A DNA stretch of 64,000 nt from Pseudomonas fluorescens (GCF_902497895.1 NZ_CABVHQ010000009.1:62001-126000); one strand, 5' to 3'; shown: positions 34,130-46,880, counted from the stretch's first letter. The notes: generated by a model from the letters alone, not told the origin. Made by a program: numbers and translations.

Positions 34130-35713
34130 TTAATTACTGATCGCCAGAATACTCGCCTGATAGGCGCCGACAAACACATCGAAATCGCCGACTTCGTTCT
34201 GCTCCAGCTCTGCCTGTTGCGCCAGCGAACTGCGCGCCAGCTCCTCGAAGCGAGTCTGCTCTTCAGCACTCAAGGGTTCGCTGCGAAAGTGCTCGGCATG
34301 GACCTGGCTCTGGCGCAGGGAGAACCGGGTGAAGCTCTCCTTATGCTCATGCATGGCGGCCAGCACCTGCGCGGACGGGGTCAGGGACGGATCCTGGACC
34401 TTCGCCAGTTGCGCATCCAGGGCTTTGCTGTGGGCATCGCCGCCGTGGCTTTGATCGAGCAGCACGGCCAATGGCGCAATCTTCTCCAGCAACTCGCTGG
34501 CCCACTCTTTCAAGTCCACCGGCTGGCCATGGCGCTGCAATTGCAGGCCTGGACGGCGACCTTCCTTGACCACGCTGAGGAAGTTCGAGGTGCAATTGCC
34601 ACATTCTCTGTTGGCGATCAGCGGGCTCTCGTTCAGCGCACAGTACAGCAGGAAGGCGTCGAGGAAACGTGCCTCCTGCAGATCGATGCCCATCGGCAGG
34701 AACGGGTTGATGTCCAGGCAACGCACTTCGACGTACTGAACGCCACGAGCCACCAGCGCCTGGATCGGCCGCTCACCGGTGTAGGTCACGCGTTTCGGAC
34801 GAATGTTGGAGTAGTACTCGTTTTCGATCTGCAGGATGTTGGTATTGAGTTGAATCCACTCACCGTCCTTATGGGTGCCGATCTCGACGTAGGGCGGATA
34901 GGGTGTGGCCACTGCCTTGCGCAGACTGTCGGTGTAGCTGTGCAAATCGTTGTAGCACGGCGTCAGCCCGGCCTGGGCGTCGCTCTGGTAACCCAGGTCG
35001 CTCATGCGCAGGCTGGTGGCGTAAGGCAGGTACAGCGTCTCTGGATCAAGCTGTTCAAGCTGATGGGAGCGGCCATGCAAAAAGCCCGCATCGAGTGTCG
35101 GCGAGGCGCCAAACAGGTACATCAACAGCCAACTGTAGCGGCGGAAGTTACGGATCAGCGCGATATAGGCCGCCGACTGATAGTCGCGGTCGGTACCGAC
35201 AAAGCCTTCGTCCTGCTTGAGCAGCGGCCAGAGTTTCTCTGGCAGGGAGAAGTTGTAGTGAATCCCGGCAATGCATTGCATGGTCTTGCCGTAACGCAGG
35301 GCCAGGCCCTTGCGGTACACGTACTTGAGCTTGCCGATATTGGAGGTGCCGTAATAGGCAATCGGGATATCTTCCTCGGCCGGCAACGGGCACGGCATCG
35401 ATGGACTCCACAGGTATTCGTTGCCGAGCTTGCTGTAGGCAAAACGATGGATCTTGTCGAGGCTGCTCAGCGTGTCTGCCGGATCAGGCAGGGCCGGAGT
35501 GATGAACTCCAGCAGCGACTCGGAATAGTCGGTAGTGATTTGCTCATTGGTCAGTGCAGAGCCTAGTTCTTCAGGGTGCGGAGTCTGCGCCAGACGGCCG
35601 ATATCGTTGACGCGCAGGCATTCGCGCTCGATACCATGCAGGCACTGCTCGAGCAGAGAGAGGTTAGCGCGCTCGCCAAGCAGAGCCAGGCGGCGGTTGA
35701 GAAGTTCGCTCAA
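34130..35713 (-). CDS. gshA: glutamate-cysteine ligase GshA
   Basis: The 527-residue proteobacterial-type enzyme carries [55 protein letters not shown] and [17 protein letters not shown], all conserved GshA segments. The preferred start is TTG at 35713, giving a [18 protein letters not shown]-terminus behind AAGGAATCCAAC; a GTG five codons upstream overlaps that ribosome site. It joins glutamate to cysteine in the first step of glutathione synthesis. It borders the sulfur region, an apt place for the main consumer of cysteine. Confidence 0.93.
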   Translation of the reverse strand: MSELLNRRLALLGERANLSLLEQCLHGIERECLRVNDIGRLAQTPHPEELGSALTNEQITTDYSESLLEFITPALPDPADTLSSLDKIHRFAYSKLGNEYLWSPSMPCPLPAEEDIPIAYYGTSNIGKLKYVYRKGLALRYGKTMQCIAGIHYNFSLPEKLWPLLKQDEGFVGTDRDYQSAAYIALIRNFRRYSWLLMYLFGASPTLDAGFLHGRSHQLEQLDPETLYLPYATSLRMSDLGYQSDAQAGLTPCYNDLHSYTDSLRKAVATPYPPYVEIGTHKDGEWIQLNTNILQIENEYYSNIRPKRVTYTGERPIQALVARGVQYVEVRCLDINPFLPMGIDLQEARFLDAFLLYCALNESPLIANRECGNCTSNFLSVVKEGRRPGLQLQRHGQPVDLKEWASELLEKIAPLAVLLDQSHGGDAHSKALDAQLAKVQDPSLTPSAQVLAAMHEHKESFTRFSLRQSQVHAEHFRSEPLSAEEQTRFEELARSSLAQQAELEQNEVGDFDVFVGAYQASILAISN

Positions 35714-35928
35714 GTTGGATTCCTTCACGCGTCAGTCGCCCCAATATGGGGGTGGGCAAGACGGTCTACAAGGGTGAAGTTGAAACTGGCGTTGTCGCCT
35801 GGTTCTCGAGCCGTAAAGACCCACTTTGGAAATACCGGCTTCATCCCTGAATCCGGGGGGCGCGAGACGAAGAAAACTTCGACGCCGCGTTCACTGCGCC
35901 GAAATTAACTCAAATCGAGGGCAGGGAG

Positions 35929-36312
35929 CTATAGGACAGCGAAGGTGCCTTGTGCTTTTGCGACCAGTTTGTCGCCTTGCATGACATCCGCTTCGACCAC
36001 CAGGGTGCGCCGGCCGGGGTGGATGACCCGTGCCGTGCATAACACTTCGCCTTCAGAAACGGCGCGAATGTAGTTGATCTTGCATTCGATGGTCGCGCTC
36101 TGCTGGTCGAAACCATGGGTGCTGGAACAGGCCAGCCCCATGGCGATATCCACCAGGCTGAACAAGGCCCCGCCGTGCAGCTTGCCACCGCGATTGCGCA
36201 ATTGCGGCTCGAGGGCCAGGGCGACTTGCGCCACCCCGACCTCAAGACTGAGCAAACGGCAACCGAGCAGCTGGAAGAACGCGCTTTGGGTCAGCCCGGC
36301 AGGGATTTCCAT
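35929..36312 (-). CDS. PaaI-family hotdog thioesterase
   Basis: This 127-residue hotdog-fold protein has the PaaI motif NRGGKLHGGALFSLVDIAMG with the conserved HGG and catalytic acidic residue. The later strands ATIECKINYIRAVSEGEVLC and VIHPGRRTLVVEADV follow. Family members hydrolyse acyl- or aryl-CoA esters; the substrate here is unknown. Its ATG shares a base with the tex stop codon (TGATG), so the two genes are coupled, a pairing I recall in other pseudomonads next to gshA. Confidence 0.88.
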   Translation of the reverse strand: MEIPAGLTQSAFFQLLGCRLLSLEVGVAQVALALEPQLRNRGGKLHGGALFSLVDIAMGLACSSTHGFDQQSATIECKINYIRAVSEGEVLCTARVIHPGRRTLVVEADVMQGDKLVAKAQGTFAVL

Positions 36313-38636
36313 CAGCGCTTCTTCAACTGCTTGGCGTTGGCGAACAACGAAGCCATGGCGTTGTTGGCCGGAGCCGCCGCCGGGGTTTCCTTGCGCGGGC
36401 CGGTGTTTTGCGACTGGCGTGGCGCCGAGCCAGGGCGCGCGCCACGGGCACCGTCGATTTTCTCGCCCGGGGTGTCGCTCATGCGCATCGACAGGCCGAC
36501 GCGTTTGCGCGGGATGTCGACTTCCATGACCTTGACCTTGACCACATCGCCGGCTTTCACCGCTTCACGCGGATCCTTGATGAATTTCTCCGACAAGGCG
36601 GAAATGTGCACCAGACCGTCCTGATGCACGCCGATATCGATGAAAGCACCGAAGTTGGTCACGTTGGTGACGACACCTTCGAGGATCATTCCCAGTTCCA
36701 GATCCTTGAGGTCCTCGACGCCGTCCTGGAACTCGGCGGTCTTGAACCCTGGACGCGGGTCGCGACCGGGTTTTTCCAGCTCTTGAAGAATGTCGGTCAC
36801 TGTCGGCAAGCCGAAGGTTTCGTCGGTGTACTTCTTCGGATCAAGACGCTTGAGGAAGCTGGCGTCGCCGATCAGCGAGCGGATATCACGGTCGGTTTCG
36901 GCGGCAATGCGCTGGACCAGCGGATAGGCTTCCGGGTGAACCGCGGATGAATCCAGCGGGTTGTCGCCGTTCATGACCCGCAGGAAGCCGGCGGCCTGTT
37001 CGAAGGTTTTTTCGCCCAGACGCGCGACTTTCTTCAACGCGGCGCGGGTCTTGAACGCACCATTTTCGTCACGGTGATTGACGATGTTCTGCGCCAGTGT
37101 CGCGTTGAGCCCGGAAATCCGTGCCAGCAGCGCCACCGAAGCGGTATTCACATCGACGCCGACGGCGTTCACGCAGTCTTCGACCACGGCATCCAGGCCG
37201 CGCGCCAGTTTCAGCTGCGACACGTCGTGCTGGTACTGGCCGACACCGATGGATTTCGGATCGATTTTCACCAGTTCGGCCAGCGGGTCCTGCAGGCGAC
37301 GGGCAATCGACACCGCGCCACGGATCGACACGTCGAGGTCCGGGAATTCCTTGGAAGCCAGTTCCGAAGCCGAGTAAACCGAAGCACCGGCCTCGGAGAC
37401 CATGACTTTGGTCATCTTCATGCCCGGGTATTTCTTGATCAGTTCAGCGGCCAGCTTGTCGGTTTCGCGGCTGGCGGTGCCGTTGCCGATGGCGATCAGG
37501 TCCACCGAGTGCTTGGCGCACAAGGCGGCCAACACGGCGATGGTCTGGTCCCACTGGTTTTTCGGTACGTGCGGGTAAACCGTGGCGTAGTCCAGCAGCT
37601 TGCCGGTGGCATCGACCACCGCGACTTTGCAACCGGTGCGCAGGCCCGGGTCCAGGCCCAGGGTGGCGCGCGGGCCGGCCGGGGCGGCCAGCAGCAAGTC
37701 GTGCAGGTTGTGGGCGAATACGTTGATCGCCTCGGTTTCCGCGCCGTCGCGCAGCTCGCCCAGCAAATCGGTTTCCAGGTGGGTGTAGAGCTTGACCTTC
37801 CAGGTCCAGCGCACCACTTCGCTCAGCCACTTGTCGGCTGGGCGATTCTGGTTTTGCACGCCGAAACGCTCGCCAATCATGATTTCACACGGATGCATGG
37901 CGCCCGGCAGGTCTTCGCCGACTTTCAGCGCGGAGCTGAGAATGCCTTCGTTGCGACCACGGAAAATCGCCAGCGCACGGTGCGACGGCATGCTTTTCAG
38001 TGGTTCGTCGTGTTCGAAATAGTCCCGGAACTTGGCGCCTTCCTCTTCCTTGCCAGCGATCACGCGGGCACTGAGGGTGGCTTCCTGCTTGAGGTAACTG
38101 CGCAGCTTGTCCAGCAGGCTGGCGTCTTCGGCGAAGCGCTCCATGAGGATGTACTTGGCGCCTTCGAGAGCAGCCTTGACATCGGCAACGCCTTTTTCGC
38201 CATCGACGAAACGCGCGGCTTCGGATTCCGGGGTCAGGGTCGGGTCGTTGAACAGTCCGTCGGCCAACTCGCCGAGGCCGGCTTCCAGGGCGATCTGGCC
38301 CTTGGTGCGGCGCTTCTGTTTGTATGGCAGGTACAAATCTTCGAGTCGGGTCTTGGTGTCGGCCAGTTTGATGTCGCGGGCCAATTCCGGGGTCAGCTTG
38401 CCTTGCTCTTCGATGCTGGCGAGGATGCTGATGCGCCGTTCGTCGAGTTCTCGCAGGTAGCGCAGGCGCTCTTCCAGATGGCGCAACTGAATGTCATCGA
38501 GGCTGCCGGTCACTTCTTTCCGGTAGCGGGCGATGAAGGGCACCGTGGAGCCTTCATCCAGTAGAGCGACGGCCGCTTCGACCTGCTGCGGGCGTACACC
38601 GAGTTCCTCGGCGATGCGGCTGTTGATGCTGTCCAT
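36312..38636 (-). CDS. tex: Tex-family RNA-binding transcription accessory protein
   Basis: This 774-residue protein starts at [20 protein letters not shown]; a 44-residue upstream extension lacks Tex homology. Domains in order are an N-terminal helix-turn-helix-like region, a YqgF/RNase-H-like domain around [20 protein letters not shown], helix-hairpin-helix repeats around [20 protein letters not shown], and a C-terminal S1 domain around [21 protein letters not shown] basic Ala-rich tail follows. Tex binds nucleic acids and affects transcription and toxin expression in several bacteria. It is transcribed divergently from ompR. Confidence 0.93.
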   Translation of the reverse strand: MDSINSRIAEELGVRPQQVEAAVALLDEGSTVPFIARYRKEVTGSLDDIQLRHLEERLRYLRELDERRISILASIEEQGKLTPELARDIKLADTKTRLEDLYLPYKQKRRTKGQIALEAGLGELADGLFNDPTLTPESEAARFVDGEKGVADVKAALEGAKYILMERFAEDASLLDKLRSYLKQEATLSARVIAGKEEEGAKFRDYFEHDEPLKSMPSHRALAIFRGRNEGILSSALKVGEDLPGAMHPCEIMIGERFGVQNQNRPADKWLSEVVRWTWKVKLYTHLETDLLGELRDGAETEAINVFAHNLHDLLLAAPAGPRATLGLDPGLRTGCKVAVVDATGKLLDYATVYPHVPKNQWDQTIAVLAALCAKHSVDLIAIGNGTASRETDKLAAELIKKYPGMKMTKVMVSEAGASVYSASELASKEFPDLDVSIRGAVSIARRLQDPLAELVKIDPKSIGVGQYQHDVSQLKLARGLDAVVEDCVNAVGVDVNTASVALLARISGLNATLAQNIVNHRDENGAFKTRAALKKVARLGEKTFEQAAGFLRVMNGDNPLDSSAVHPEAYPLVQRIAAETDRDIRSLIGDASFLKRLDPKKYTDETFGLPTVTDILQELEKPGRDPRPGFKTAEFQDGVEDLKDLELGMILEGVVTNVTNFGAFIDIGVHQDGLVHISALSEKFIKDPREAVKAGDVVKVKVMEVDIPRKRVGLSMRMSDTPGEKIDGARGARPGSAPRQSQNTGPRKETPAAAPANNAMASLFANAKQLKKR

Positions 38637-38997
38637 AAAACCACCTGACAAATTGTGAAAGCAGGCTCGCAGGCGCGGAGTTCGGGCTTGGCGAGTCTGG
38701 TTGAGCGGCCTGGCCGGCGCCGCTGCCTGGATCAAAAGGCATCCTTGTTGACCCGTGAAATCGGACAATTACTGCGTGGCCATGGAAAATAAAGGCTGGC
38801 CCGCCACGGTAACGATCAGACGTTGCCCTGCACAAAAGGCGGCGCATTATAACCAGCGTTCGGTCCTCCGGGGGTAGCATGCCATGTAGGCATAATGGCG
38901 GGTTTGCTGGCAGCCGAGGAAAAATCTGCTAACAATGCACACGGTGCGTATACCGGCAGCTACGCCATAATGCCCGCCGAGATCAAAGGAGCATCCA

Positions 38998-39744
38998 ATG
39001 AGCAGCACTGCACAAACTGCTGAAGGCGAAAAAATTCTTATCGTTGACGACGATCCGGGGCTTAGCAGCCTGCTGGAGCGTTTTTTCATCGGGAAGGGCT
39101 TTCGCGCCCGAGCCGTACCGAACACCGAACAGATGGATCGTCTGCTGGCGCGTGAAGTGTTCAACCTGATCATCCTCGACTATATGCTGCCGCTTCCTGG
39201 AGTAGACGGTCTGGTCGCTCTCAAGCGCTTGCGCGCCGCGGGTAACAAGATCCCAATCATCATGCTGACCGCCAAGGGCGATGAGCAAAGTCGTATCAAC
39301 GGCCTGGAGGCGGAAGCCGACGACTACCTGGCCAAACCATTCAACCCGGATGAACTGGTGGCTCGCGTCAGGTCGGTGCTGCGTCGTCAGAACCCGCCAG
39401 TGCCGGGCGCTCCCGGTAGCGAAGACGAAAGCGTCACCTTCGGCGACTACGAGCTGTCCCTGGCCACCCGCGAACTCAAGCGCGGCGACGAAGTGCACAT
39501 GCTCACCACCGGTGAGTTCGCGGTACTCAAGGCCCTGGTGATGAACGCCCGTCAGCCGCTGACCCGCGACAAGCTGATGAATCTGGCCCGTGGCCGCGAA
39601 TGGGATGCTCTGGAGCGTTCCATCGACGTACAGATCTCCCGTCTGCGTCGGATGATCGAGCCCGATCCGTCCAAGCCACGTTATATTCAGACCGTCTGGG
39701 GCGTGGGTTATGTGTTCGTGCCGGATGGCACCGCGACCAAGTGA
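38998..39744 (+). CDS. ompR: OmpR-type response regulator
   Basis: This 248-residue regulator has a receiver domain (ILIVDDDPGLSSLLERFF, phospho-acceptor Asp61 in LIILDYMLPL, Lys in DDYLAKPFNPDEL) and a C-terminal winged helix (LTTGEFAVLKALVMN, LERSIDVQISRLRRMIE, VWGVGYVFV). It starts ATG after AAAGGAGCATCC. It is followed by an envZ-type kinase gene with a REP pair in between. It probably controls porins or osmotic responses; the exact regulon in Pseudomonas is not deducible from sequence. Confidence 0.93.
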   Translation: MSSTAQTAEGEKILIVDDDPGLSSLLERFFIGKGFRARAVPNTEQMDRLLAREVFNLIILDYMLPLPGVDGLVALKRLRAAGNKIPIIMLTAKGDEQSRINGLEAEADDYLAKPFNPDELVARVRSVLRRQNPPVPGAPGSEDESVTFGDYELSLATRELKRGDEVHMLTTGEFAVLKALVMNARQPLTRDKLMNLARGREWDALERSIDVQISRLRRMIEPDPSKPRYIQTVWGVGYVFVPDGTATK

Positions 39745-39753
39745 TTGGTGATT

Positions 39754-39845
39754 TGTAGGAGCGGGTTTCTCGGTCGGTCTGTAACATGACAACGACTCGG
39801 GCGGCTCGCGATCCGCAATTTCGCGAGCGCCGCTCGCTCCTGCAA
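39754..39845. repeat. REP-type pair between ompR and envZ
   Basis: TGTAGGAGCGGGTTTCTCGG faces GAGCGCCGCTCGCTCCTGCA; inner arms are GGCGGCTCGCG and CGCGAGCGCCG. This is a diverged member of the 'gtaggagcgag' family lying inside an expected operon. Confidence 0.75.
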
Positions 39846-39863
39846 AGTGTGTAGTTGCTGTTT

Positions 39864-41177
39864 ATGAAAACCCCCATGTGGTTCCCCCAAAGTTTCTTCT
39901 CCCGCACCCTCTGGCTGGTGCTGATAGTGGTGCTGTTTTCCAAGGCGCTGACCCTGATTTATCTGTTGATGAACGAAGACGTGCTGGTGGATCGCCAATA
40001 CAGCCACGGTGTCGCGCTGACCTTGCGCTCTTATTGGGCTGCGGACGAAGCGAATCGCGAGAAGATCGCCGAAGCCGCCACGCTGATTCGGGTGGTCGGT
40101 GCCGGTGTGCCGGAAGGTGAGCAGCATTGGCCGTACAGTGAGATCTACCAACGACAGATGCAGGCCGAACTGGGTGCCGACACCGAAGTGCGCTTGCGCA
40201 TGCACGCGCCGCCAGCCCTGTGGGTACGTGCGCCGAGCCTTGGTGATGGCTGGTTGAAAGTGCCATTGTACCCACACCCGCTGCGTGGCCAGAAAATCTG
40301 GAGCGTGCTGGGCTGGTTCCTGGCGATCGGTTTGTTATCCACAGCCTCGGCCTGGATCTTCGTCAGCCAGCTCAATCAACCCCTCAAGCGTCTGGTGTAT
40401 GCCGCCCGCCAATTAGGTCAGGGGCGTAGTGTGCGTCTGCCGATCAGCGACACTCCGAGTGAAATGGCCGAGGTGTATCGCGCCTTCAACCAGATGGCCG
40501 AGGACGTCGAACAGGCCGGGCGTGAGCGCGAGCTGATGCTGGCGGGCGTGTCCCATGACCTGCGCACACCGTTGACCCGCTTGCGGCTGTCCCTGGAGCT
40601 GATGGGCGACCACAGCGACCTCACTGACGCGATGGTGCGCGACATCGAAGACATGGACGCGATTCTCGATCAGTTTTTGGCGTTTATTCGCGATGGTCGC
40701 GACGAGACGGTAGAAGCAGTCGACCTTACTGATCTGGTGCGCGAAGTTGCGGCGCCTTACAACCAGAACGAAGAACGGGTTCGCCTACGGCTGGAACCGA
40801 TCCAGCCGTTCCCGTTGCGCCGGGTTTCGATGAAGCGCCTGTTGAACAATCTGATCGGCAATGCCTTGCATCACGCCGGTAGCGGAGTCGAAGTGGCCGC
40901 CTATGTATCGGGCGACACCAGCGCACCCTATGTGGTGCTGAGCGTGATGGACCGTGGGGCCGGCATTGATCAGTCAGAGCTCGAAGCCATCTTCAACCCC
41001 TTCACCCGCGGCGACCGCGCCCGAGGCGGCAAAGGTACCGGGCTGGGCCTGGCCATCGTCAAGCGGATCGCCTCGATGCACGGCGGCAATGTAGAACTGC
41101 GCAACCGCGCAGGCGGTGGGCTGGAAGCGCGAGTGCGCTTGCCGTTGGGGCTGATGTTGCCGAGGGATGCGGTTTAG
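39864..41177 (+). CDS. envZ: EnvZ-type sensor histidine kinase
   Basis: This 437-residue kinase starts at ATG 39864 (a TTG three codons earlier is also in frame). Two membrane helices flank a periplasmic domain: about 13-33 (LWLVLIVVLFSKALTLIYLL) and about 148-168. HAMP follows, then the H-box ELMLAGVSHDLRTPLTRLRL, N-box LLNNLIGNALHHAG, G1 VMDRGAGIDQ and G2 GGKGTGLGLAIVKRI. It phosphorylates the OmpR-type regulator encoded upstream. A REP pair follows its stop. Confidence 0.92.
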   Translation: MKTPMWFPQSFFSRTLWLVLIVVLFSKALTLIYLLMNEDVLVDRQYSHGVALTLRSYWAADEANREKIAEAATLIRVVGAGVPEGEQHWPYSEIYQRQMQAELGADTEVRLRMHAPPALWVRAPSLGDGWLKVPLYPHPLRGQKIWSVLGWFLAIGLLSTASAWIFVSQLNQPLKRLVYAARQLGQGRSVRLPISDTPSEMAEVYRAFNQMAEDVEQAGRERELMLAGVSHDLRTPLTRLRLSLELMGDHSDLTDAMVRDIEDMDAILDQFLAFIRDGRDETVEAVDLTDLVREVAAPYNQNEERVRLRLEPIQPFPLRRVSMKRLLNNLIGNALHHAGSGVEVAAYVSGDTSAPYVVLSVMDRGAGIDQSELEAIFNPFTRGDRARGGKGTGLGLAIVKRIASMHGGNVELRNRAGGGLEARVRLPLGLMLPRDAV

Positions 41178-41186
41178 CAGGTCCCC

Positions 41187-41319
41187 TGTGGCGAGGGGGC
41201 TTGCCCCCGCTGGAGCGCGAAGCGGTCCTAAAATCTGCAACCGGGTTTTTTCAGGAGAAACGCAACGGCCGGATTTACGACCGCTGCGCGGCCGATCGGG
41301 GGCAAGCCCCCTCGCCACA
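41187..41319. repeat. REP pair, 'tgtggcgagggggcttgcccccg' family
   Basis: TGTGGCGAGGGGGCTTGCCC faces GGGCAAGCCCCCTCGCCACA across about 90 bases, with inner arms around GAGCGCGAAGCGGTC. It separates the convergent envZ and rimK genes. Confidence 0.92.
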
Positions 41320-41337
41320 ATGGATTCGAGCCCAGCC

Positions 41338-42243
41338 TCAACCCTTCCCCTTGGTCCTTGTCATATTCGGCCCGCTATTTTTCTCCAGATGTTCGATGAT
41401 GATCCCCGCCACATTTTTGCAGGTGGTGGTTTCAATCCCTTCCAGGCCCGGCGAGGAATTGACCTCCATCACCAGCGGCCCGTGGTTGGAGCGCAGGATA
41501 TCCACGCCCGCGACACTCAAACCCATGACCTTGGCCGCGCGCAGGGCGGTCATGCGCTCTTCCGGAGTGATCTTGATCAGGCTGGCGCTGCCACCCCGGT
41601 GCAGGTTGGAGCGGAACTCGCCGGGCTTGGCCTGACGCTTCATCGCCGCGATCACTTTTTCGCCCACCACGAAGCAGCGGATATCCGCACCTCCGGCTTC
41701 CTTGATGTATTCCTGGACCATGATGTTTTGTTTGAGGCCCATGAACGCCTCGATCACCGACTCCGCGGCGGTGGCGGTTTCGCACATCACCACGCCGATG
41801 CCCTGGGTGCCTTCCAGCACTTTGATTACCAGCGGTGCGCCGTTGACCATCGCGATCAGGTCGGGAATATCGTCTGGTGAGTGGGCAAAACCGGTGACCG
41901 GCAAGCCAATCCCACGTCGCGAGAGCAATTGCAGAGAGCGCAGTTTGTCCCGCGAGCGGGCGATGGCCACGGACTCGTTGAGCGGGAACACCCCCATCAT
42001 TTCGAACTGGCGCAATACTGCGCAACCATAAAACGTCACCGAAGCACCGATTCGCGGGATCACCGCATCGAAGCCTTCCAGTGGTTTTCCACGGTAGTGG
42101 ATCTGCGGCTTGTGACTGGCAATGTTCATATAGGCGCGCAGGGTATCGACCACCACCATTTCATGGCCACGCTCGGTGCCGGCCTCGACCAGACGACGAG
42201 TGGAATACAGACGCGGGTTTCGCGACAGCACAGCGATCTTCAT
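41338..42243 (-). CDS. rimK: RimK, ribosomal protein S6 glutamate ligase
   Basis: The 301-residue ATP-grasp ligase has [20 protein letters not shown] at the start, then [20 protein letters not shown], the ATP-grasp core ([40 protein letters not shown]) and [15 protein letters not shown] with metal-binding Glu/Asn. It adds glutamates to the C-terminus of ribosomal protein S6. The start overlaps the rimB stop (ATGA). In P. fluorescens the RimABK system is known to remodel ribosomes and affect colonisation. Confidence 0.94.
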   Translation of the reverse strand: MKIAVLSRNPRLYSTRRLVEAGTERGHEMVVVDTLRAYMNIASHKPQIHYRGKPLEGFDAVIPRIGASVTFYGCAVLRQFEMMGVFPLNESVAIARSRDKLRSLQLLSRRGIGLPVTGFAHSPDDIPDLIAMVNGAPLVIKVLEGTQGIGVVMCETATAAESVIEAFMGLKQNIMVQEYIKEAGGADIRCFVVGEKVIAAMKRQAKPGEFRSNLHRGGSASLIKITPEERMTALRAAKVMGLSVAGVDILRSNHGPLVMEVNSSPGLEGIETTTCKNVAGIIIEHLEKNSGPNMTRTKGKG

Positions 42244-42722
42244 GCAACACCTGTGGCAAGGGTAGTGGATGCCGGGAATGCCGGCTTGTCTTGAACGTAT
42301 TTGATTCCCGGATTGACCACCAACTGGCCGTCGATCAGGGCTTTGGAACCGAGTAACAAGCGATAGCGCATGGACTTGCGGCAGGCCAGGGTGAACTCCA
42401 CCCGCCAGACCCGATCGCCCAGCGCCAGGGTGGTGCTGATCACGTAACGTACCTGCGCCTGGCCGTTGGAGCTTTTAATCGTCTTCATCGCCACCAGCGG
42501 CGCTTCGCAGTGCCGATGGCGCAGTTGCACCACGGTGCCCAGGTGCGCGTTGAAGCGCACCCACTTTTCCCCGTCGCGCTCGAACGGCTCGATCTCGGTG
42601 GCATGCAGGCTGGAGGTGCTGGCGCCGGTGTCAATCTTCGCCCGCAGGCCCGCCACTCCCAAATCCGGGAGCGCTATCCACTCGCGCAGACCGACAACGG
42701 TCAAATGGTCAAATGTCTTCAA
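42240..42722 (-). CDS. rimB: RimB, retropepsin-like aspartic protease
   Basis: This 160-residue protein is proposed to start at the TTG giving [20 protein letters not shown]. An in-frame reading extends 25 codons further but would overlap the EAL gene and lacks homology. The active-site motif is [12 protein letters not shown] (Asp31); conserved WVRFNAHL and [11 protein letters not shown] follow. RimB is reported to be the protease partner that acts on modified S6 in the RimABK pathway. It overlaps rimK by four bases. Start uncertain, function well supported by context. Confidence 0.85.
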   Translation of the reverse strand: MKTFDHLTVVGLREWIALPDLGVAGLRAKIDTGASTSSLHATEIEPFERDGEKWVRFNAHLGTVVQLRHRHCEAPLVAMKTIKSSNGQAQVRYVISTTLALGDRVWRVEFTLACRKSMRYRLLLGSKALIDGQLVVNPGIKYVQDKPAFPASTTLATGVA

Positions 42723-42738
42723 ATGGGTCAGCCAGCGA

Positions 42739-43524
42739 TTAACGTATCCAGGCCTCGGGAGCAACCCGGGCCAACGCTTTGAATGCGGGTTTGGCAAACC
42801 AGTAACCCTGCATCAGAAATATTCCACAGTCGTCCAGAAAGTCCCTTTCACCGGCACTTTCGATGCCTTCGGCAATGACTGTAATGTCCAGTTCCGCACA
42901 CATGGCGACAATCCCCCGCACGATGGCCTGACGGACACGATCACGGTCGACATCGCGGATCAGCGCCATGTCGAGTTTGATCAGGTCCGGTTGGAAATCT
43001 GCGAGTAAATTCAGCCCGGAATAGCCCGAGCCAAAATCATCGATGGCCGTTTTGAAGCCGAATTCGCGGTATTCACGCAGAATATTGGTCAAATGGCGAT
43101 AGTTATCTACGTGCTGGCTTTCCAGGGTCTCGAAAATCAGCTTGTCGAGAGGGAAATCGTGTTTTTTTGCCGCCTCCAGGGTGCTGCGAATGCACAGCTC
43201 GGGGCGATAAACCGCGTTGGGCATGAAGTTGATGGAGAGATGACTCTGCATGCCTAAAGCCGCTGCGCCTTCAATGGCCCGGATACGGCAAAGCTGATCG
43301 AAGCGGTAGCGATTTTCCTCGGTGATCTGATCGAGTACCGACAACGCGCTTTCACCTGCGGTACCCCGGACCAGCGCCTCATGGGCGAAAATGGACTGAT
43401 CGCGCAAATCGACGATTGGCTGGTAAGCAAAGGTGAAGTCGAAACCCAGAGGGTTGTCCTGCAGGCATCCCTGGCAGTGGTCGCTGGGCGAGGTTGAGGT
43501 TAAAGATGTCGGGAAAATGGTCAC
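42739..43524 (-). CDS. rimA: RimA, EAL-domain cyclic-di-GMP phosphodiesterase
   Basis: This 261-residue stand-alone EAL protein probably starts at GTG 43524, seven bases after GGAG. The N-terminus has a CxxC (DHCQGC). Catalytic elements are all present: FAHEALVRG, SINFMPNAVY, IFETLESQHV, AIDDFGSGYSG, DLIKLDMALI, VIAEGIES and MQGYWFAKP. It should hydrolyse cyclic-di-GMP, and in the RimABK system it links that messenger to RimK activity. It sits 16 bases upstream of rimB. Confidence 0.9.
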   Translation of the reverse strand: MTIFPTSLTSTSPSDHCQGCLQDNPLGFDFTFAYQPIVDLRDQSIFAHEALVRGTAGESALSVLDQITEENRYRFDQLCRIRAIEGAAALGMQSHLSINFMPNAVYRPELCIRSTLEAAKKHDFPLDKLIFETLESQHVDNYRHLTNILREYREFGFKTAIDDFGSGYSGLNLLADFQPDLIKLDMALIRDVDRDRVRQAIVRGIVAMCAELDITVIAEGIESAGERDFLDDCGIFLMQGYWFAKPAFKALARVAPEAWIR

Positions 43525-43643
43525 TCGTGAACTCCGCGCCAAGACTACAGGCATAAGCCGGGCATTCTATCCGCCCACATGGATTGATGGGCCCGACAGA
43601 AACAGTAGTACAGTTCCGAGCATCCACCGAACGAGGAAATTCT

Positions 43644-44051
43644 ATGGCACAAAAAACCGAAGATGACGACAAGGTTCGTCTGGATAAGTGGTTGTGGGCT
43701 GCGCGCTTTTATAAAACCCGCGCGCTGGCCAAAGCGGCGATTGAAAGCGGTAAAGTGCATTGCCGGGGCGATCGTTGCAAGCCAGGCAAAGAGCCGAGAA
43801 TCGGCGATGAATTTCAGATCCGCGCCGGTTTCGACGAGCGCACTATAGTGGTCCTGGGGTTGTCGGTGGTGCGCCGTGGCGCGCCGGAAGCTCAGGCCCT
43901 GTACGCCGAAACCGAAGCCAGTATTGCCAAGCGCGAAAACGCTGCGGCAATGCGCAAGGCCGGTTCCCTGGGGGTCAGTACCGACGGTAAGCCGACCAAG
44001 AAACAACGGCGCGATCTATTCAAGTTCCATGGTGGAAATGATGGGGAGTAG
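43644..44051 (+). CDS. hslR: HslR, heat-shock protein 15 (S4 RNA-binding domain)
   Basis: This 135-residue protein starts at MAQKTEDDDK after GAGGAAATTCT; an earlier ATG in frame has no ribosome site. The S4 domain is VRLDKWLWAARFYKTRALAK followed by AAIESGKVHCRGDRCKPGK. The tail is basic (TKKQRRDLFKFHGG). Hsp15 binds stalled 50S subunits carrying nascent tRNA and recycles them after heat shock. It lies upstream of hslO in the same direction. Confidence 0.92.
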   Translation: MAQKTEDDDKVRLDKWLWAARFYKTRALAKAAIESGKVHCRGDRCKPGKEPRIGDEFQIRAGFDERTIVVLGLSVVRRGAPEAQALYAETEASIAKRENAAAMRKAGSLGVSTDGKPTKKQRRDLFKFHGGNDGE

Positions 44052-44234
44052 GGCTGTCCCGCTTGAGGGAGTAAATTACCCAGAGCCAACCCGCCAATAG
44101 CTGCCTGGCTTGGAACAATCCCCGATTGTTCATAAAATGCCTCCCATGGCCGAAAATCACGCACCGATCGGGTGCCAAAATGCTTTCCTGCGCCCCCTGT
44201 AACCCATTAGTCACCACTTCAGATACCCAGACCT

Positions 44235-45137
44235 ATGATCGATCTACCGGATACCGACTACACCCAACGCTTCATCTTCGATGACAGCGACGCCCGTGGC
44301 GAGCTGGTTGCGTTGGAGCGTAGCTATGCCGAAGTCCTCGCCAAGCATCCCTATCCGGAGCCGGTCGCACAACTGCTCGGCGAGCTGATGGCGGCGGCGT
44401 CGCTGCTGGTCGGCACTTTGAAGTTCGATGGCTTGTTGATTCTCCAGGCCCGTTCCGAAGGCCCGGTACCCTTGCTGATGATCGAGTGCTCCAGCGAGCG
44501 CGAAATCCGTGGCCTGGCCCGTTACCACGCCGAACAGATCGCCCCCGATGCGACCCTTGCCGACCTGATGCCGCAGGGTGTACTGGCGCTGACTGTCGAT
44601 CCTACCCACGGCCAGCGTTATCAGGGCATCGTCGACCTCGACGGCACGGATCTGTCGGAATGCTTCACCAACTATTTCGTCATGTCCCAGCAAGTCGGCA
44701 CACGCTTCTGGCTCAACGCCGACGGCCGTCGCGCCCGTGGCCTGCTGCTGCAGCAACTGCCGGCCGATCGCATCAAGGACGACGAAGAACGCGGCGCCAG
44801 CTGGCAGCACATCACCACCCTGGCCAGCACCCTGACCGCCGATGAACTGCTCAGTCTGGACAACGAAACCGTGCTGCACCGTCTATACCATGACGAAGCG
44901 ATACGCTTGTTCGATGTGCAGACATTGCGCTTTCGCTGCAGCTGCTCGCGGGACCGTTCGGGCAATGCGCTGGTCAGTCTGGGTCAGGAAGACGCACAGC
45001 AACTGGTCATCGAAAATGGCGGCAGCGTCGAGATCGATTGCCAGTTCTGCAACCAGCGCTACCTGTTCGATGCCGCCGATATCGCTCAATTGTTTGCTGG
45101 AGCGGGTGTCGACACACCGTCAGATACTCGTCACTAA
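44235..45137 (+). CDS. hslO: HslO, redox-regulated chaperone Hsp33
   Basis: The 300-residue Hsp33 has the N-terminal segment [20 protein letters not shown] and [20 protein letters not shown]. The C-terminal zinc switch has four cysteines: FRCSCSRDR (CxC) and [10 protein letters not shown] (CxxC). Oxidation releases zinc and activates holdase function in the cytoplasm. Length and cysteine spacing are normal. The gap to hslR (183 bases) contains no recognisable gene. Confidence 0.94.
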   Translation: MIDLPDTDYTQRFIFDDSDARGELVALERSYAEVLAKHPYPEPVAQLLGELMAAASLLVGTLKFDGLLILQARSEGPVPLLMIECSSEREIRGLARYHAEQIAPDATLADLMPQGVLALTVDPTHGQRYQGIVDLDGTDLSECFTNYFVMSQQVGTRFWLNADGRRARGLLLQQLPADRIKDDEERGASWQHITTLASTLTADELLSLDNETVLHRLYHDEAIRLFDVQTLRFRCSCSRDRSGNALVSLGQEDAQQLVIENGGSVEIDCQFCNQRYLFDAADIAQLFAGAGVDTPSDTRH

Positions 45138-45249
45138 AACGATTCAGCACAGGTAAATCACCTGTTGAACGCCGGAATAACGCCGGTCTGACGGGAGGGC
45201 CCTACTATTTTTGGTCATTTCTGGCATAATCCGGCCCACTTTTTTCGCG

Positions 45250-46861
<1,612 letters not shown>

Positions 46862-46880
46862 GTGTTGGCTTGGAAATCAT

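Noticed and set aside
37074-38564. 496-codon plus-strand frame opposite tex
   Set aside because: Antisense shadow; product is composition-driven.
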